This document shows positions 23,401 through 29,742 of a stretch of DNA of 40,940 bases, piece after piece; the first letter of the stretch is position 1, and each line of letters starts with the position of its first letter. Origin of the DNA: a virus; the IMG/VR virus record IMGVR_UViG_3300045912_000193, positions 1 through 40,940 of that record; one strand, 5' to 3'. The position numbers and the translations under genes were made by a program. The notes below the pieces were generated by a model that did not search any database, was not told where the DNA came from, and was given only the letters and a program-made list of their open reading frames with translations.

Positions 23401-25796
23401 TCCGGCTTGTTGTCCAGCAGGCTGCTCTTTTCGCGGTAAATGCCGCTCTGCCGCTCGTCGGCGCCGAACTGCTCTCGCACGGCCCGGATCGCGGCGCGCA
23501 TCTCGGCGGGTGTCTCGGCGATGATGGTGGCGCGCACCATGTCCTTGATCGCGGTGTTGCCGCGGTCCTCGCCTTGGACCTTCTCGACGATGCGGTCGAA
23601 TTTCTTGATGCCCGGGATGAGCGCCTCGGTGCCAGGGCGAGCTGCTTCCTGGGCCGCCCTCACTCGGCGGTCGAACTCGGGCTTGAACCGCTGCGCGTCT
23701 TGGCGCTGGCGGTACAGGTCCATGCGCTGCTCCGGCGTGAGGGACGCCTCGTAAGCCACTTTCGTCGGGTCGGTGATTTCCAACCGGCCGATGCGCACCG
23801 GAACCCGCGTTACCGGCGTCTGGCGTAGCGCGTTCACGGTGCCGTTACCGTCGTACACCGTGACCGTGCCATCGTTGTTGAGCTGGCCGACGACCGGCTC
23901 GCGCCGAGGAATCTTGCCCCTGGACGCCGCCTCAAAGCGCTTTAGGGCTACCGTCGATCCCTTGTCCGAGGCGTCTTTCTCGGTGGCCACCGACTTGATC
24001 GGCAGCAGGTCGATGTCCTCGGCGCCCTGCACCTGGGCGACGTCGAAGTACGACTCCCAGGACGGCGACATCTGCTTCGCGTCTGGCAGCGGCAGGTTGT
24101 CGATGTTGGCCTTCGCGTGAGCCTTGAGGCGCTTCGCCCAGTCCTCGGCCGACTCGCCAGGCTCGGGGGCGACCACGGGCAGGGCATCGTAGGGCGACGG
24201 CTGGGCCGTGGTAGGCCGCTGATTCCCCGCCAGCCCGAACAGCTCCGCCATCCTGCCGGCCGCGTTCGGCTCCGGTGGCAGGGGCGGGCGCAACGGCCGG
24301 CCCGATAGATTCGGTAGGCGCATGAGCGTGGTGGGATTGACGCGCCACTGGGCGCCGTCCTGACCCATGGATTCCAGCGCACCGGCCGCCTCGAACTCCC
24401 GAATCAGGTCGACCGCCTCCCCGTAGCTGACGCCGATCCGCCGCGCCAGCTCGGTCGGGCTCGTCCCGGCTAGGTCGCCGCTGCGCTCGGCCTGACCGTA
24501 CAGGTAGGCGCGGGCCGCCTCGGCCTCGGGGCGCAGCCTGATTTCGGTCCCACGGCTCGATGTCGCCCGGGCCTCAGCAGGCGGCTCCTGGGCCTCCGCA
24601 GACGGCTCCTGGGGCACGTTGGCGGCAGCGGCTTGGTCTGGAGCCACCTGCGCCACCTGCGCCTCTCCTGCGGGCTCCTGCGCGGCCTGGACGGCAGGCG
24701 CCGGCGCTGGCGGCATCCCGACCCCTGGCATGCCAAGGCCGCCCAGGTCCGGCGTCAGACTCACCGGCGTCACGCCAGCGCCGGGCCCACCGATCGGCGA
24801 CGGGCTCAGGCCCCCCAGGCCCCCCAGGCCACCGGCCGCCCCGCCGGCCTGCTGCTGCGCGGCTCCGCGGTTGGCCGCCTCCATCATCCGCCGGCGCAGC
24901 TCCTCCTGGGGGTGCTCCGCGGCCACCGCGTCCTGGTTGCCGCCGCCGCCCAGCAGCGTGCCGATGACGAACGAAGGGGCAGCGACGCCCTGGGCCTCGC
25001 GGAGCAAGTCGGCCGGGATGTCGGACAGTGCGCGCCGCGGGTCGAGCAGCGACTGGACGCCGCCCTCGGCGGTCTCCGTCGCCGCCTCCAGGGCGCCCGT
25101 CAGCAGCCGCCCCGGGGTGCGGTTGAAGATGCGCTGCAACGGCAGGTAGTTGAGCCCGGCCACGCCCAGGCCGAACAGGCCGGCGCGCGCCAGGGCCTCG
25201 CCCTCGCCCATGCCGGACTCGCGGAGCTCGCGATAGAACGGCTCGGCTTCCTGGTAGCTGCCAACGGCGGCGCCCGGGACGGCGGCGCCGGTGGCAAGCT
25301 GCGGCAGCATGCCGACGAGCACCTCGGGCACCTGGCCCGCGACGATCTTGCCGGGCGAGTACCAGGGCCGGTTCTGGTAGTCGACCGACATCTGGTTTCG
25401 CTGGGCCAGCTCCTCGCCGGCGGCCCGCGCCTCGCCGGGCGCGCCGATGGCCAGGTCGCGCATGCTTTCCGGCATGCCGAAGATCCGCGGCAGCACCTGG
25501 CCGATTTCGAGCAGGTTGCCGAGCCCGCCGATGCCGCGCATGGTCGAGCGCGCGGCCTCGTTCAAGAACCCGGCGCTGCCGTACCGCTCGCGATAGGTGC
25601 GCTCGATTTCCCGGTCGTCGACGCCCGGCGCGGCCTGGCGAGCCCAGTCAGCGAAGGCCTCGGGCGACGGCCCGACGGTGCGCACGGCCGTGCCGCCGTA
25701 CCGCTCCTCGTAGGTCTGGCGAATCTGCTGCTCGGTCGCGCCTGGCGCGGCCCGCACAGCCCAGGCCGCGAACTCGTCGAACGTGGGGCGGGCCAT
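17436..25796 (-). CDS. Giant polyvalent protein, probably ejected with DNA
   Basis: 2786 residues, a fifth of the genome. Visible parts: two 37-residue helical repeats (1 to 77, FDEFAAW / PEAFADW); Gly/Pro and Ala-rich region to about 420; winged-helix-like segment (about 420 to 480); ParB/Srx-like region with YDGNGTVNALR (about 560 to 670); RelA/SpoT-like region (about 720 to 850: KDMVRATI, GYMDHKVNV, EIQIMP); Ser/Pro linker (873 to 958); ddrB-type ParB-like region (about 1000 to 1230, ESGNGRVQAL); HEVVGH metallopeptidase-like motif (1432 to 1437); two ART-like regions near 1640 (VVYHGG) and 1824 (WHGSP); C-terminal LPD-type virion region (about 2220 to 2786: NGLLSGPTTHSVN, PFVRTPTNILK). Such polyvalent proteins are thought to enter the host with the DNA. 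Its place after ejection-type proteins agrees. Confidence 0.85.
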   Translation of the reverse strand: MARPTFDEFAAWAVRAAPGATEQQIRQTYEERYGGTAVRTVGPSPEAFADWARQAAPGVDDREIERTYRERYGSAGFLNEAARSTMRGIGGLGNLLEIGQVLPRIFGMPESMRDLAIGAPGEARAAGEELAQRNQMSVDYQNRPWYSPGKIVAGQVPEVLVGMLPQLATGAAVPGAAVGSYQEAEPFYRELRESGMGEGEALARAGLFGLGVAGLNYLPLQRIFNRTPGRLLTGALEAATETAEGGVQSLLDPRRALSDIPADLLREAQGVAAPSFVIGTLLGGGGNQDAVAAEHPQEELRRRMMEAANRGAAQQQAGGAAGGLGGLGGLSPSPIGGPGAGVTPVSLTPDLGGLGMPGVGMPPAPAPAVQAAQEPAGEAQVAQVAPDQAAAANVPQEPSAEAQEPPAEARATSSRGTEIRLRPEAEAARAYLYGQAERSGDLAGTSPTELARRIGVSYGEAVDLIREFEAAGALESMGQDGAQWRVNPTTLMRLPNLSGRPLRPPLPPEPNAAGRMAELFGLAGNQRPTTAQPSPYDALPVVAPEPGESAEDWAKRLKAHAKANIDNLPLPDAKQMSPSWESYFDVAQVQGAEDIDLLPIKSVATEKDASDKGSTVALKRFEAASRGKIPRREPVVGQLNNDGTVTVYDGNGTVNALRQTPVTRVPVRIGRLEITDPTKVAYEASLTPEQRMDLYRQRQDAQRFKPEFDRRVRAAQEAARPGTEALIPGIKKFDRIVEKVQGEDRGNTAIKDMVRATIIAETPAEMRAAIRAVREQFGADERQSGIYREKSSLLDNKPDEFGYMDHKVNVRMGGRIYEIQIMPRALFDAKQGEGHKIYVQARAIEAAAKAAGRDLTPDETAALDRLAALSRQIYSEALAPFVALLEAEAAGGQVTPSSSPYRATSSALPPHRSNVPSGSSSTLRALPSQNLRPSSSNSLAPGSGTSGTPPRLSGGLSTDPIVAAPQRIAVGPDITLDVQPMVVEAASLVTSDQPGYPQERQPRDRSRVGSAAQVQEIASSLRPELLGLTPTAKDGAPIIDGQGIVESGNGRVQALRLAAQRFPERFQAYRDWLAAQGFDVAGMQVPVLVRQRINELSTQQILDYTVEANRPDQLGMSTIEQAAADSRLLDSAVIDVLQPGDIGGAANIGFARAFLARLPAAARGSMIQANGTLNADGVRRLEAAVMYRAYGGDPTADQVLTAALESRDDVQRSITGALLDAAPAVASLRQAIAEGRVDQSFDVAPEIARAISSLRAARQAGTPIAELVQQRGMFEQEREAMEKGVLRLLMAPNLQRIASRDGIAEALTAYANQAAAQRTDQGSMFGGPASPTEVMRQTIDTFRGAAALAARVGTFRPGITFAAARDLLAAYRARNPGAPPLVLVPNAGALPPEVLQALGPDVSGAYDHNTGRVYVVASNLRGRFHAEAVLAHEVVGHAGMMRLMGDRWPWLTAQVQRLKARDPIIRRIADEVGEVYGQLDADIESAEIIAHLAERSPKHPLTQKVLAWFREALRRLGFRVNLSRNDLVYLLGRAADGMLRPARPMGTTRSGTVFAAIDPQAGEQQAELPLPPGETRRTIEQQVQEQEAAAFQLQRPQGQAGQPTQLQKSLFASRALTQSPEFKAWFGDSKVVRPDGKPLVVYHGGLFNELDDPVPVVNGNGFHFGTAQAAQDRMMNAPLDRWLARMDAQQDPTNGRWYWYSGQDYSGDLEDSDGYATYDEAIKGARKWAWFQHTQGDHFEEDQALTAAYLSIQRPLRVPDQTTDWSQVIADAKAAGFDGLVYRNRYEDAGSDSWVVFSPEQIKSVNNVGTFDPNNPSILAKRAWHGSPTRFDRFDLDLIPDHASNQIYGWGIYLTNAKDVALHYAERSKRPNGPTAYLYESDIPDEIADGRMLQWGSRLSEQPPPVREALGRLLRSAALPAEEARNLVDRDATGEAIYRRLAKDGGQRAASLVLDSLGIPGAQVPGEEGSQTLVVWSQPLLDVAALSRTAVARDASPDADMFDDNVDGMPDWLRSAVASGIFAARRSPEQTVRQQQMFRPERVEVGGGNYSLAQFGGLQDSELQVMLDIMGTMEAPIEAQRRGTRTWDTTEQAAIQKVQAELGITLDGLVRAAPGSAANAETLEAYGMILGDAVRQLVTLTDRAAQTGARDDKLAVLAAREKLGMLLAPSMGYRTEAGRALNILRKQAQLNKTALQLMEELGGGSEQHLDDFIKRVNQAGTVDQVLGVTRAEYRATWWDKWYEYWINGLLSGPTTHSVNITSNGLYRVLEEAAAAVGAATSRDYSLRQVAARIAALPHAATIGLRNGVTAFQTEEGVIDPRDKIEAAKQRAIGGTLGRIVRLPGRLLRAEDEFFKSIGYYAELADIAMGEALRTNPADPMAEFHRLMGDVMNRPDWIKRARDAAARGTFTQPLGQLGNLGTYYLNKSKIGRMIVPFVRTPTNILKTAIDYTPAAPLRQEVRDALSAGGRDAALARGRMIVGSGLMLATLSLAAQGLLSGAGPDDDGERALLMRTGWQPYSVKIGDQWVKYNRLEPAGMVLGMAADFYELAGYMAAGELEKIPAMMVTALALNLGDKTFLRGVTDFAQAYADPDRYLASWAQNMAASAMPASVLMGQVARQGDPFTRQARTLMDRVRERLPSEREALAKRIDIGGDPIMQTQTIGVPTAVSQQRSDPLAETMLRLGISHRPPQRRIQNVELNDQEYESYATAIGQARWQVLTPLAQSPQFRAVMASNPELARAILDRQWNQVTEAARTRWLYQHPEVITKLMTERGRPRAIGSNYIQ
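22908..22916 (+). promoter_or_regulatory. Extended -10 promoter candidate, antisense in the polyvalent gene
   Basis: TGC immediately before TACAAT (22911..22916) makes an extended -10 element. No good -35 is seen and no operator dyad matches here. The predicted start falls at or next to the GTG at 22924. Confidence 0.4.
22924..23178 (+). CDS. Antisense nested gene, unknown product
   Basis: 84 residues on the plus strand, opposite the linker (residues 873 to 958) of the polyvalent protein. Its translation looks protein-like: GARLFELDGRRFWLGRARKV, then EELPDGTFERCGGKALEVA and YGDELGVTWPP, with GC-rich third positions typical of this genome. The sense strand here gives Ser/Pro/Thr-rich low complexity, as expected if constraint lies on the opposite strand. 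It has no ribosome site; the GTG sits at the expected start of transcription of an extended -10 promoter, so a leaderless mRNA is likely. Function unknown. Confidence 0.5.
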   Translation: MDKPPDNRGGVPLVPEPGARLFELDGRRFWLGRARKVEELPDGTFERCGGKALEVARYGDELGVTWPPAASASSSATNGAKASE

Positions 25797-25805
25797 GGGG
25801 AGGCT

Positions 25806-26564
25806 CTACCAGTTGCCGGTGCCGCCTCTGCTACCGCCGCCCGTCTGCCAGGGGTCCGGCGGCAACGGGCTGGCACTACCAGGGGCGGGCAGGCCACCGA
25901 AGCCACCCAGGCCGAAACCGCCCAGGCCGAGCAGGCTCTGCGAGCGCATGCGGGCCGACACGGCGCCGCGCGTGAGCTGGTCCAGCTCGATGTCCTCGGA
26001 CTCCGTGCGATTCGGCTTGGCCAGCAGCTCTTGGCGCCGGGCCTCGTACTGCCGCTCGCGCTGGAGTTCCTGGAGGATCGCCTCGCGCTGGGTGCCCTGC
26101 ATGAGGGCCGCACGGCTGGCCTGATCCTCGGACAGCCTGAACTGCTTCTGCCACTGCTCCTGACGGATCCGGTCCTGATCGGCCTGATAGGCGCGGTCCT
26201 CGCGGCGCCAATCCTCCTGCCGCGCGAACGCCCGGTCGGCGCGATCCTCCCGGCGATCCTGGCGCGCCTGCTGCCGGTTCCACAACGTGTTCTGGAAGGT
26301 GCGGTTCGCGATGTCCTGGAACTGCTGGTTGCCGAGGCCGAAGCCCTGGAGCAGGCCCTGGCCGAGGCCGGCGCCGCGCTCCTTGGCCGCGAGCATGCCG
26401 AGGCCCATGGTCAGCAGCGCCTGCTGCTGCTGGCGCTTCAGCAGCTCGGGGTCCATGCCCTCGATGCCGCCGGGCGGCGTGAAGATCCCGCCGAGGCGGC
26501 CGAAGATCCCGCCGAGGCCAGAAGGAGCGCCGGGGGTGCCCGGCGGAATCGGCATCGTGCTCAT
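25806..26564 (-). CDS. Coiled-coil internal virion (ejection-type) protein
   Basis: 252 residues. Gly/Pro-rich N terminus (about 1 to 36), a hydrophobic Gly-Leu helix (GLGMLAAKERGAGLGQGLL), then a long highly charged Gln/Arg/Asp/Glu coiled coil (about 85 to 205, ARQDRREDRADRAFARQED) and a Gly/Pro-rich end. Such composition and its place between the putative ejection protein and the giant protein fit an inner-core or DNA-ejection protein. No enzymatic motif. Confidence 0.6.
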   Translation of the reverse strand: MSTMPIPPGTPGAPSGLGGIFGRLGGIFTPPGGIEGMDPELLKRQQQQALLTMGLGMLAAKERGAGLGQGLLQGFGLGNQQFQDIANRTFQNTLWNRQQARQDRREDRADRAFARQEDWRREDRAYQADQDRIRQEQWQKQFRLSEDQASRAALMQGTQREAILQELQRERQYEARRQELLAKPNRTESEDIELDQLTRGAVSARMRSQSLLGLGGFGLGGFGGLPAPGSASPLPPDPWQTGGGSRGGTGNW

Positions 26565-26574
26565 GCTCTAGCCC

Positions 26575-27669
26575 TCAGAAAAGCAGGCCGCCTAGGCCAC
26601 CAAGGATGGCGCCAAGACCGGTGCCGATGCCGGGCACTATGCTGCCGAGCTGCGCGCCAGCCAGTGCGCCACCCGCCACACCCAGCGCCCTCGATCCTTC
26701 GGGCGCCCGCTGCGTCTGCGTGCCGCCGAGCCCGCCGGAGCCCATGATGGTGCCCATATACTGTGCGGCCTGCTGCCAGGGGAGATTCTGGTAGTAGTTG
26801 AACCGGTTGAGCTGGTCCTGGAGCTGTTGCTCCTGGAAGCCGCGGCCCCACTGCGCGAACTGCTGGTTCAGCATGCCGGGCGCCTCGCCCGTCTGCGCGA
26901 TGGTCGGGAACAAGGCGAGCGCCCGCATCTGATCCGCCGTCGCGCCGGCGCCCAGGGTGCCGGCCAGGCCGCCCAGGCCGAGCAGCGACTGGTTCTGGTT
27001 CAACCCCCCTGAGCTGACGAGACTCGCGGCGGCTGCCTGATCCGCCAGCGCACGATTCCGCTCGGCCTGGTAGGCGAGCTGGGCGTTCTGCGCCATGCGC
27101 TCGCCCAGCTCGGGCAGCACGCGGTTGAGGGTCTTGATGCCGCCGGTCGGGTTGTTGAGGAACGACGCGCGCTGGCTCAGCCCGGGCAGGATGTCCTGCT
27201 GGAACTGCCGCAGAATCGGCGCATTGGCCGCGTCGATGGCGCCTTGCAGCCCCTGGTAGTCGGGCTGGCCCGATAGCATGCGGTTGATGGCCTGGCGCGC
27301 ATCGAGTCCGCCGGCCTGTCCGAACTGGCTGTTCCAGCCGCCCATGAGCTGCTGGCCGGCGAACGGCGCCAGGCCACCGGCCAGACTGCCGAGCGACGTG
27401 GATCCGGTCAGCGCGCCGGACAAGGCGCCCGTCGCATCGCCGAAGCGCGGCGCCTGGCTGCCGCCAAATACCTGGTCCATGTAGCCGAGGCGCCCGCCCC
27501 AGGCCGCCATCTCCGGCGCCGTCGGACCTACGAACGTCTGGCCGGGGAAATACTGCGGCGGGTTGCGGTACGCTCCGCGCGCGCCTTCCAGGCCTTCAAG
27601 GATGTACTGCTGAGACGGCTTCCACGGGTCGTTGTTGACGGTCGTCGTCTTTTTGCCCCCGCCGCTCAC
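26575..27669 (-). CDS. DNA-ejection/internal virion protein candidate
   Basis: 364 residues, GTG start overlapping the upstream stop. N-terminal part WKPSQQYILEGLEGARGAY and FPGQTFVGP, helical Gln/Ala/Leu-rich middle, and a C-terminal Gly/Ala membrane-active-looking segment (IVPGIGTGLGAILGGLGGLLF). A glycine-zipper end of this type is common in phage proteins that insert into the host envelope during genome delivery. Role is inferred from composition and position. Confidence 0.65.
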   Translation of the reverse strand: MSGGGKKTTTVNNDPWKPSQQYILEGLEGARGAYRNPPQYFPGQTFVGPTAPEMAAWGGRLGYMDQVFGGSQAPRFGDATGALSGALTGSTSLGSLAGGLAPFAGQQLMGGWNSQFGQAGGLDARQAINRMLSGQPDYQGLQGAIDAANAPILRQFQQDILPGLSQRASFLNNPTGGIKTLNRVLPELGERMAQNAQLAYQAERNRALADQAAAASLVSSGGLNQNQSLLGLGGLAGTLGAGATADQMRALALFPTIAQTGEAPGMLNQQFAQWGRGFQEQQLQDQLNRFNYYQNLPWQQAAQYMGTIMGSGGLGGTQTQRAPEGSRALGVAGGALAGAQLGSIVPGIGTGLGAILGGLGGLLF

Positions 27670-28022
27670 AGCGCCTGCTCCCGCGGTGGGGTTTGCGGCG
27701 TCCGCATGCGCAGCGGCATGCCGAGCCCATAGAGGCCGTACCCTGGGCTGCCGAGCTGCTCCTGCATGAGCCGGAACATGTCGCCGCCGCTGAACTGCTG
27801 GCCGTACTGCGGGAACTGGGGCATTCCCAGGCCACCGTCGGGTAGCTGCGGCAGGAAGTTGATGGGCAGGTCCGGCTGGCCGTTGTAGATCGGCATGCCG
27901 AGCCCCGCCAGGCCCTGCTGCTGCAAGGCAAGCGCCGGGTTAGGGCGTGGCGCGCCCTGCCCCTGCCCCGGTAGGTTCCCGGACTGGAGAAGTCGGCGGT
28001 ACGCGACTAACGACATTGGCAT
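27666..28022 (-). CDS. Small Gln/Pro/Gly-rich virion-module protein
   Basis: 118 residues from ATG 28022 (TGGAG ribosome site upstream); a longer open frame starts at 28109 but its extra N terminus is a shadow of the GNAT-like gene. Sequence is Gly/Pro/Gln/Leu-rich with repeated LGMP and YG segments. It probably belongs to the internal virion set. It overlaps the end of the GNAT-like gene by 83 bases. Confidence 0.55.
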   Translation of the reverse strand: MPMSLVAYRRLLQSGNLPGQGQGAPRPNPALALQQQGLAGLGMPIYNGQPDLPINFLPQLPDGGLGMPQFPQYGQQFSGGDMFRLMQEQLGSPGYGLYGLGMPLRMRTPQTPPREQAL

Positions 28023-28449
28023 CACCGGGCTCCAAAACGGCGGCCCATGCCACCGTGCCCCGGCGAGTCCGCCACCCCCGCCGCTGGAATAGGCGCGCCC
28101 ACCCGGCACGTCCCATCACCATCATGCTACCGCAGCCGCGCCGCGCGCAAAACGCCCCGAACCAGTCGATGCAAGCGTCCAGATAGCGCAGAGATTGGCC
28201 GCGCGTTCCGCCCATGGCGACGACGTTCCCGACCCTGACGGAGGGGTATTCCTGAACCTCCACGACGCCGGCGGCGTGAATCTTCCCGGCATCCTCCAGG
28301 ACAACGAGCTGCGCGCGGCCCGTCAGGCACAGCACCCGCACGTCGTCCACCGACAGCCATAGTTGGTGATCCAGGGCCTCGTCAATCCAGGGGGCGACGA
28401 TCGGCCACAGGTCGTCCACCAGCTCGGGCGGCACCTCGTGGAACTTCAC
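27940..28449 (-). CDS. GNAT-like acetyltransferase fold protein in the virion module
   Basis: 169 residues from GTG 28449, which overlaps the upstream stop (GTGA); ATG 28467 is possible. Pattern FHEVPPELVDDLWPIVAPWI at the start, then LVVLEDAGKIHAAGVVEVQE, and GRAGWARLFQRRGWRTRRG near residue 120, typical of the degenerate GNAT-fold proteins beside podoviral ejection genes. The last 30 residues overlap the next gene and may be unconstrained. Catalysis is unproven. Confidence 0.65.
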   Translation of the reverse strand: MKFHEVPPELVDDLWPIVAPWIDEALDHQLWLSVDDVRVLCLTGRAQLVVLEDAGKIHAAGVVEVQEYPSVRVGNVVAMGGTRGQSLRYLDACIDWFGAFCARRGCGSMMVMGRAGWARLFQRRGWRTRRGTVAWAAVLEPGDANVVSRVPPTSPVREPTGAGAGRATP

Positions 28450-29345
28450 AGGACCAGGGCCACCCATGGCGCAAGGGTCGTCGCATCGTCCAGCGTGTAG
28501 GCCTCACCGGATCCTACGTTGAGGCTCGGCCTGGTAACGCGTGACGCCTGGATCCCGACCTGAAGATCATCTGCCATGCTTTGCGCGCGCACCACGAGGG
28601 CCGTGCTGTACACCCCACCTATCAGCGCCCACAGGTCGTCGCCCTCCTCGATGACCTGGCCGGCTGACGGACTGACGGCGGTGGTTTTCTGGCCGGTCGA
28701 CGTGACCACGGCGGACACGTCGGTGAAGCCCCGCACAGTCAGCGTCGGGTTAGAGCCCACGTTGATCGCGCCCGTTGCCACGGCGATCTCGGCCCAGGTG
28801 ATCGTGGCAGCGGCCGTCGTGACGCGATACCGCATGTCAACGGAATCGCTCTCCGTCACGCGGCGCGGGCACTTGCCCATGTACACCGCCATCGTGTTCG
28901 TGCTGGTGATGGTGCGGGTGCTGCTCAGGCTGGCCGTCGCGAAGCCTGGACCAATCAGTACGGCCGAGGCGCCGACGCGCAGGCCGTTGGTGTAGATGCG
29001 CCCCACCGCGTCGCGCCGCACCCACAGCTCGCCGGTGAACTCGATGGATTCTCCGGGCGGCAGCAACAGGCTCGCCTGGTTGTAGTCGGTGCCGCTCACG
29101 TCGATGCGCACGGTGACCGTTCTGCCAACGGAGTCGCCGTTCGTGATGCCCACCCACTTCACCCGGCGCGTATTGCTGGCGGCCGGCGCGGCGATGATGT
29201 TGACCGGAGTAGCGCCGTTCGATGCGCCAGCGTTGAACACTGGCGTCAGGGATGACCCGTTGTCATTGACTGCCCAGGCCACGAATCTGACAGCGGTGCC
29301 GCTATCCACCGAGAACTCCAGCGTTGCGGTCGAGTCGAGCAGCAT
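28446..29345 (-). CDS. Virion structural protein, beta-rich
   Basis: 299 residues from ATG 29345 (TGATG overlap). Almost wholly beta-strand in appearance, Thr/Ser/Val-rich (FSVDSGTAVRFVAWAVNDNG, VTVRIDVSGTDYNQASLLLP, SSTRTITSTNTMAVYMGKC). No catalytic motif is recognised. Likely a tail-associated or fibre protein. The longer open frame to 29651 is a shadow of the neighbour. Confidence 0.65.
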   Translation of the reverse strand: MLLDSTATLEFSVDSGTAVRFVAWAVNDNGSSLTPVFNAGASNGATPVNIIAAPAASNTRRVKWVGITNGDSVGRTVTVRIDVSGTDYNQASLLLPPGESIEFTGELWVRRDAVGRIYTNGLRVGASAVLIGPGFATASLSSTRTITSTNTMAVYMGKCPRRVTESDSVDMRYRVTTAAATITWAEIAVATGAINVGSNPTLTVRGFTDVSAVVTSTGQKTTAVSPSAGQVIEEGDDLWALIGGVYSTALVVRAQSMADDLQVGIQASRVTRPSLNVGSGEAYTLDDATTLAPWVALVL

Positions 29346-29740
29346 CACAGGTACTCCACTATGGCGAGCGCATCGTACCGCGCCAGGCCACCGCCGCCGC
29401 TGGAGGCGACCGTGATGACGGAGCCCGATATCGTCAGCGAAATGCCGGTGCCGGCGGCCAGCGTCGGCACCTGGGCGTTGACCACGACACCGGAGGCCGA
29501 CGCCGACAGGACGACGTGCGCGCCAGCGTAAAGGACGACCTCGGCGCTCAGGCTGGAGTTCTGCGCCATGACGACGTACTGCGCGTCCGTTGGCGCGCCG
29601 CCACCGCCACCGCCGCCGCTGGCCGCCACCAGATCGCGCACCAGGGTCCACAGCCGGCGCAGCTCGCGCACGGTGTACTCCGGCATCCTGGCCGGCGCGT
29701 CAGGGGCAGGCGGCGGCGCAGGCTCGTAGCGGCGTTCCAT
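29345..29740 (-). CDS. Minor tail/fibre-associated protein
   Basis: 131 residues from ATG 29740; GTG 29746, overlapping the upstream stop, is an alternative. Pro-rich N terminus, a basic helix (RELRRLWTLVRDLVAASG), a seven-Gly hinge, then a strand-rich region (PTDAQYVVMAQNSSL, GTGISLTISGSVITVASS) of the kind seen in phage fibre-linked proteins. Function as a structural component is inferred. Confidence 0.6.
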   Translation of the reverse strand: MERRYEPAPPPAPDAPARMPEYTVRELRRLWTLVRDLVAASGGGGGGGAPTDAQYVVMAQNSSLSAEVVLYAGAHVVLSASASGVVVNAQVPTLAAGTGISLTISGSVITVASSGGGGLARYDALAIVEYL

Positions 29741-29742
29741 CG

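Noticed and set aside
24633-26747. Plus-strand open frame of 704 codons
   Set aside because: Low-complexity antisense translation spanning three minus-strand genes and their junctions; no ribosome site or domain.
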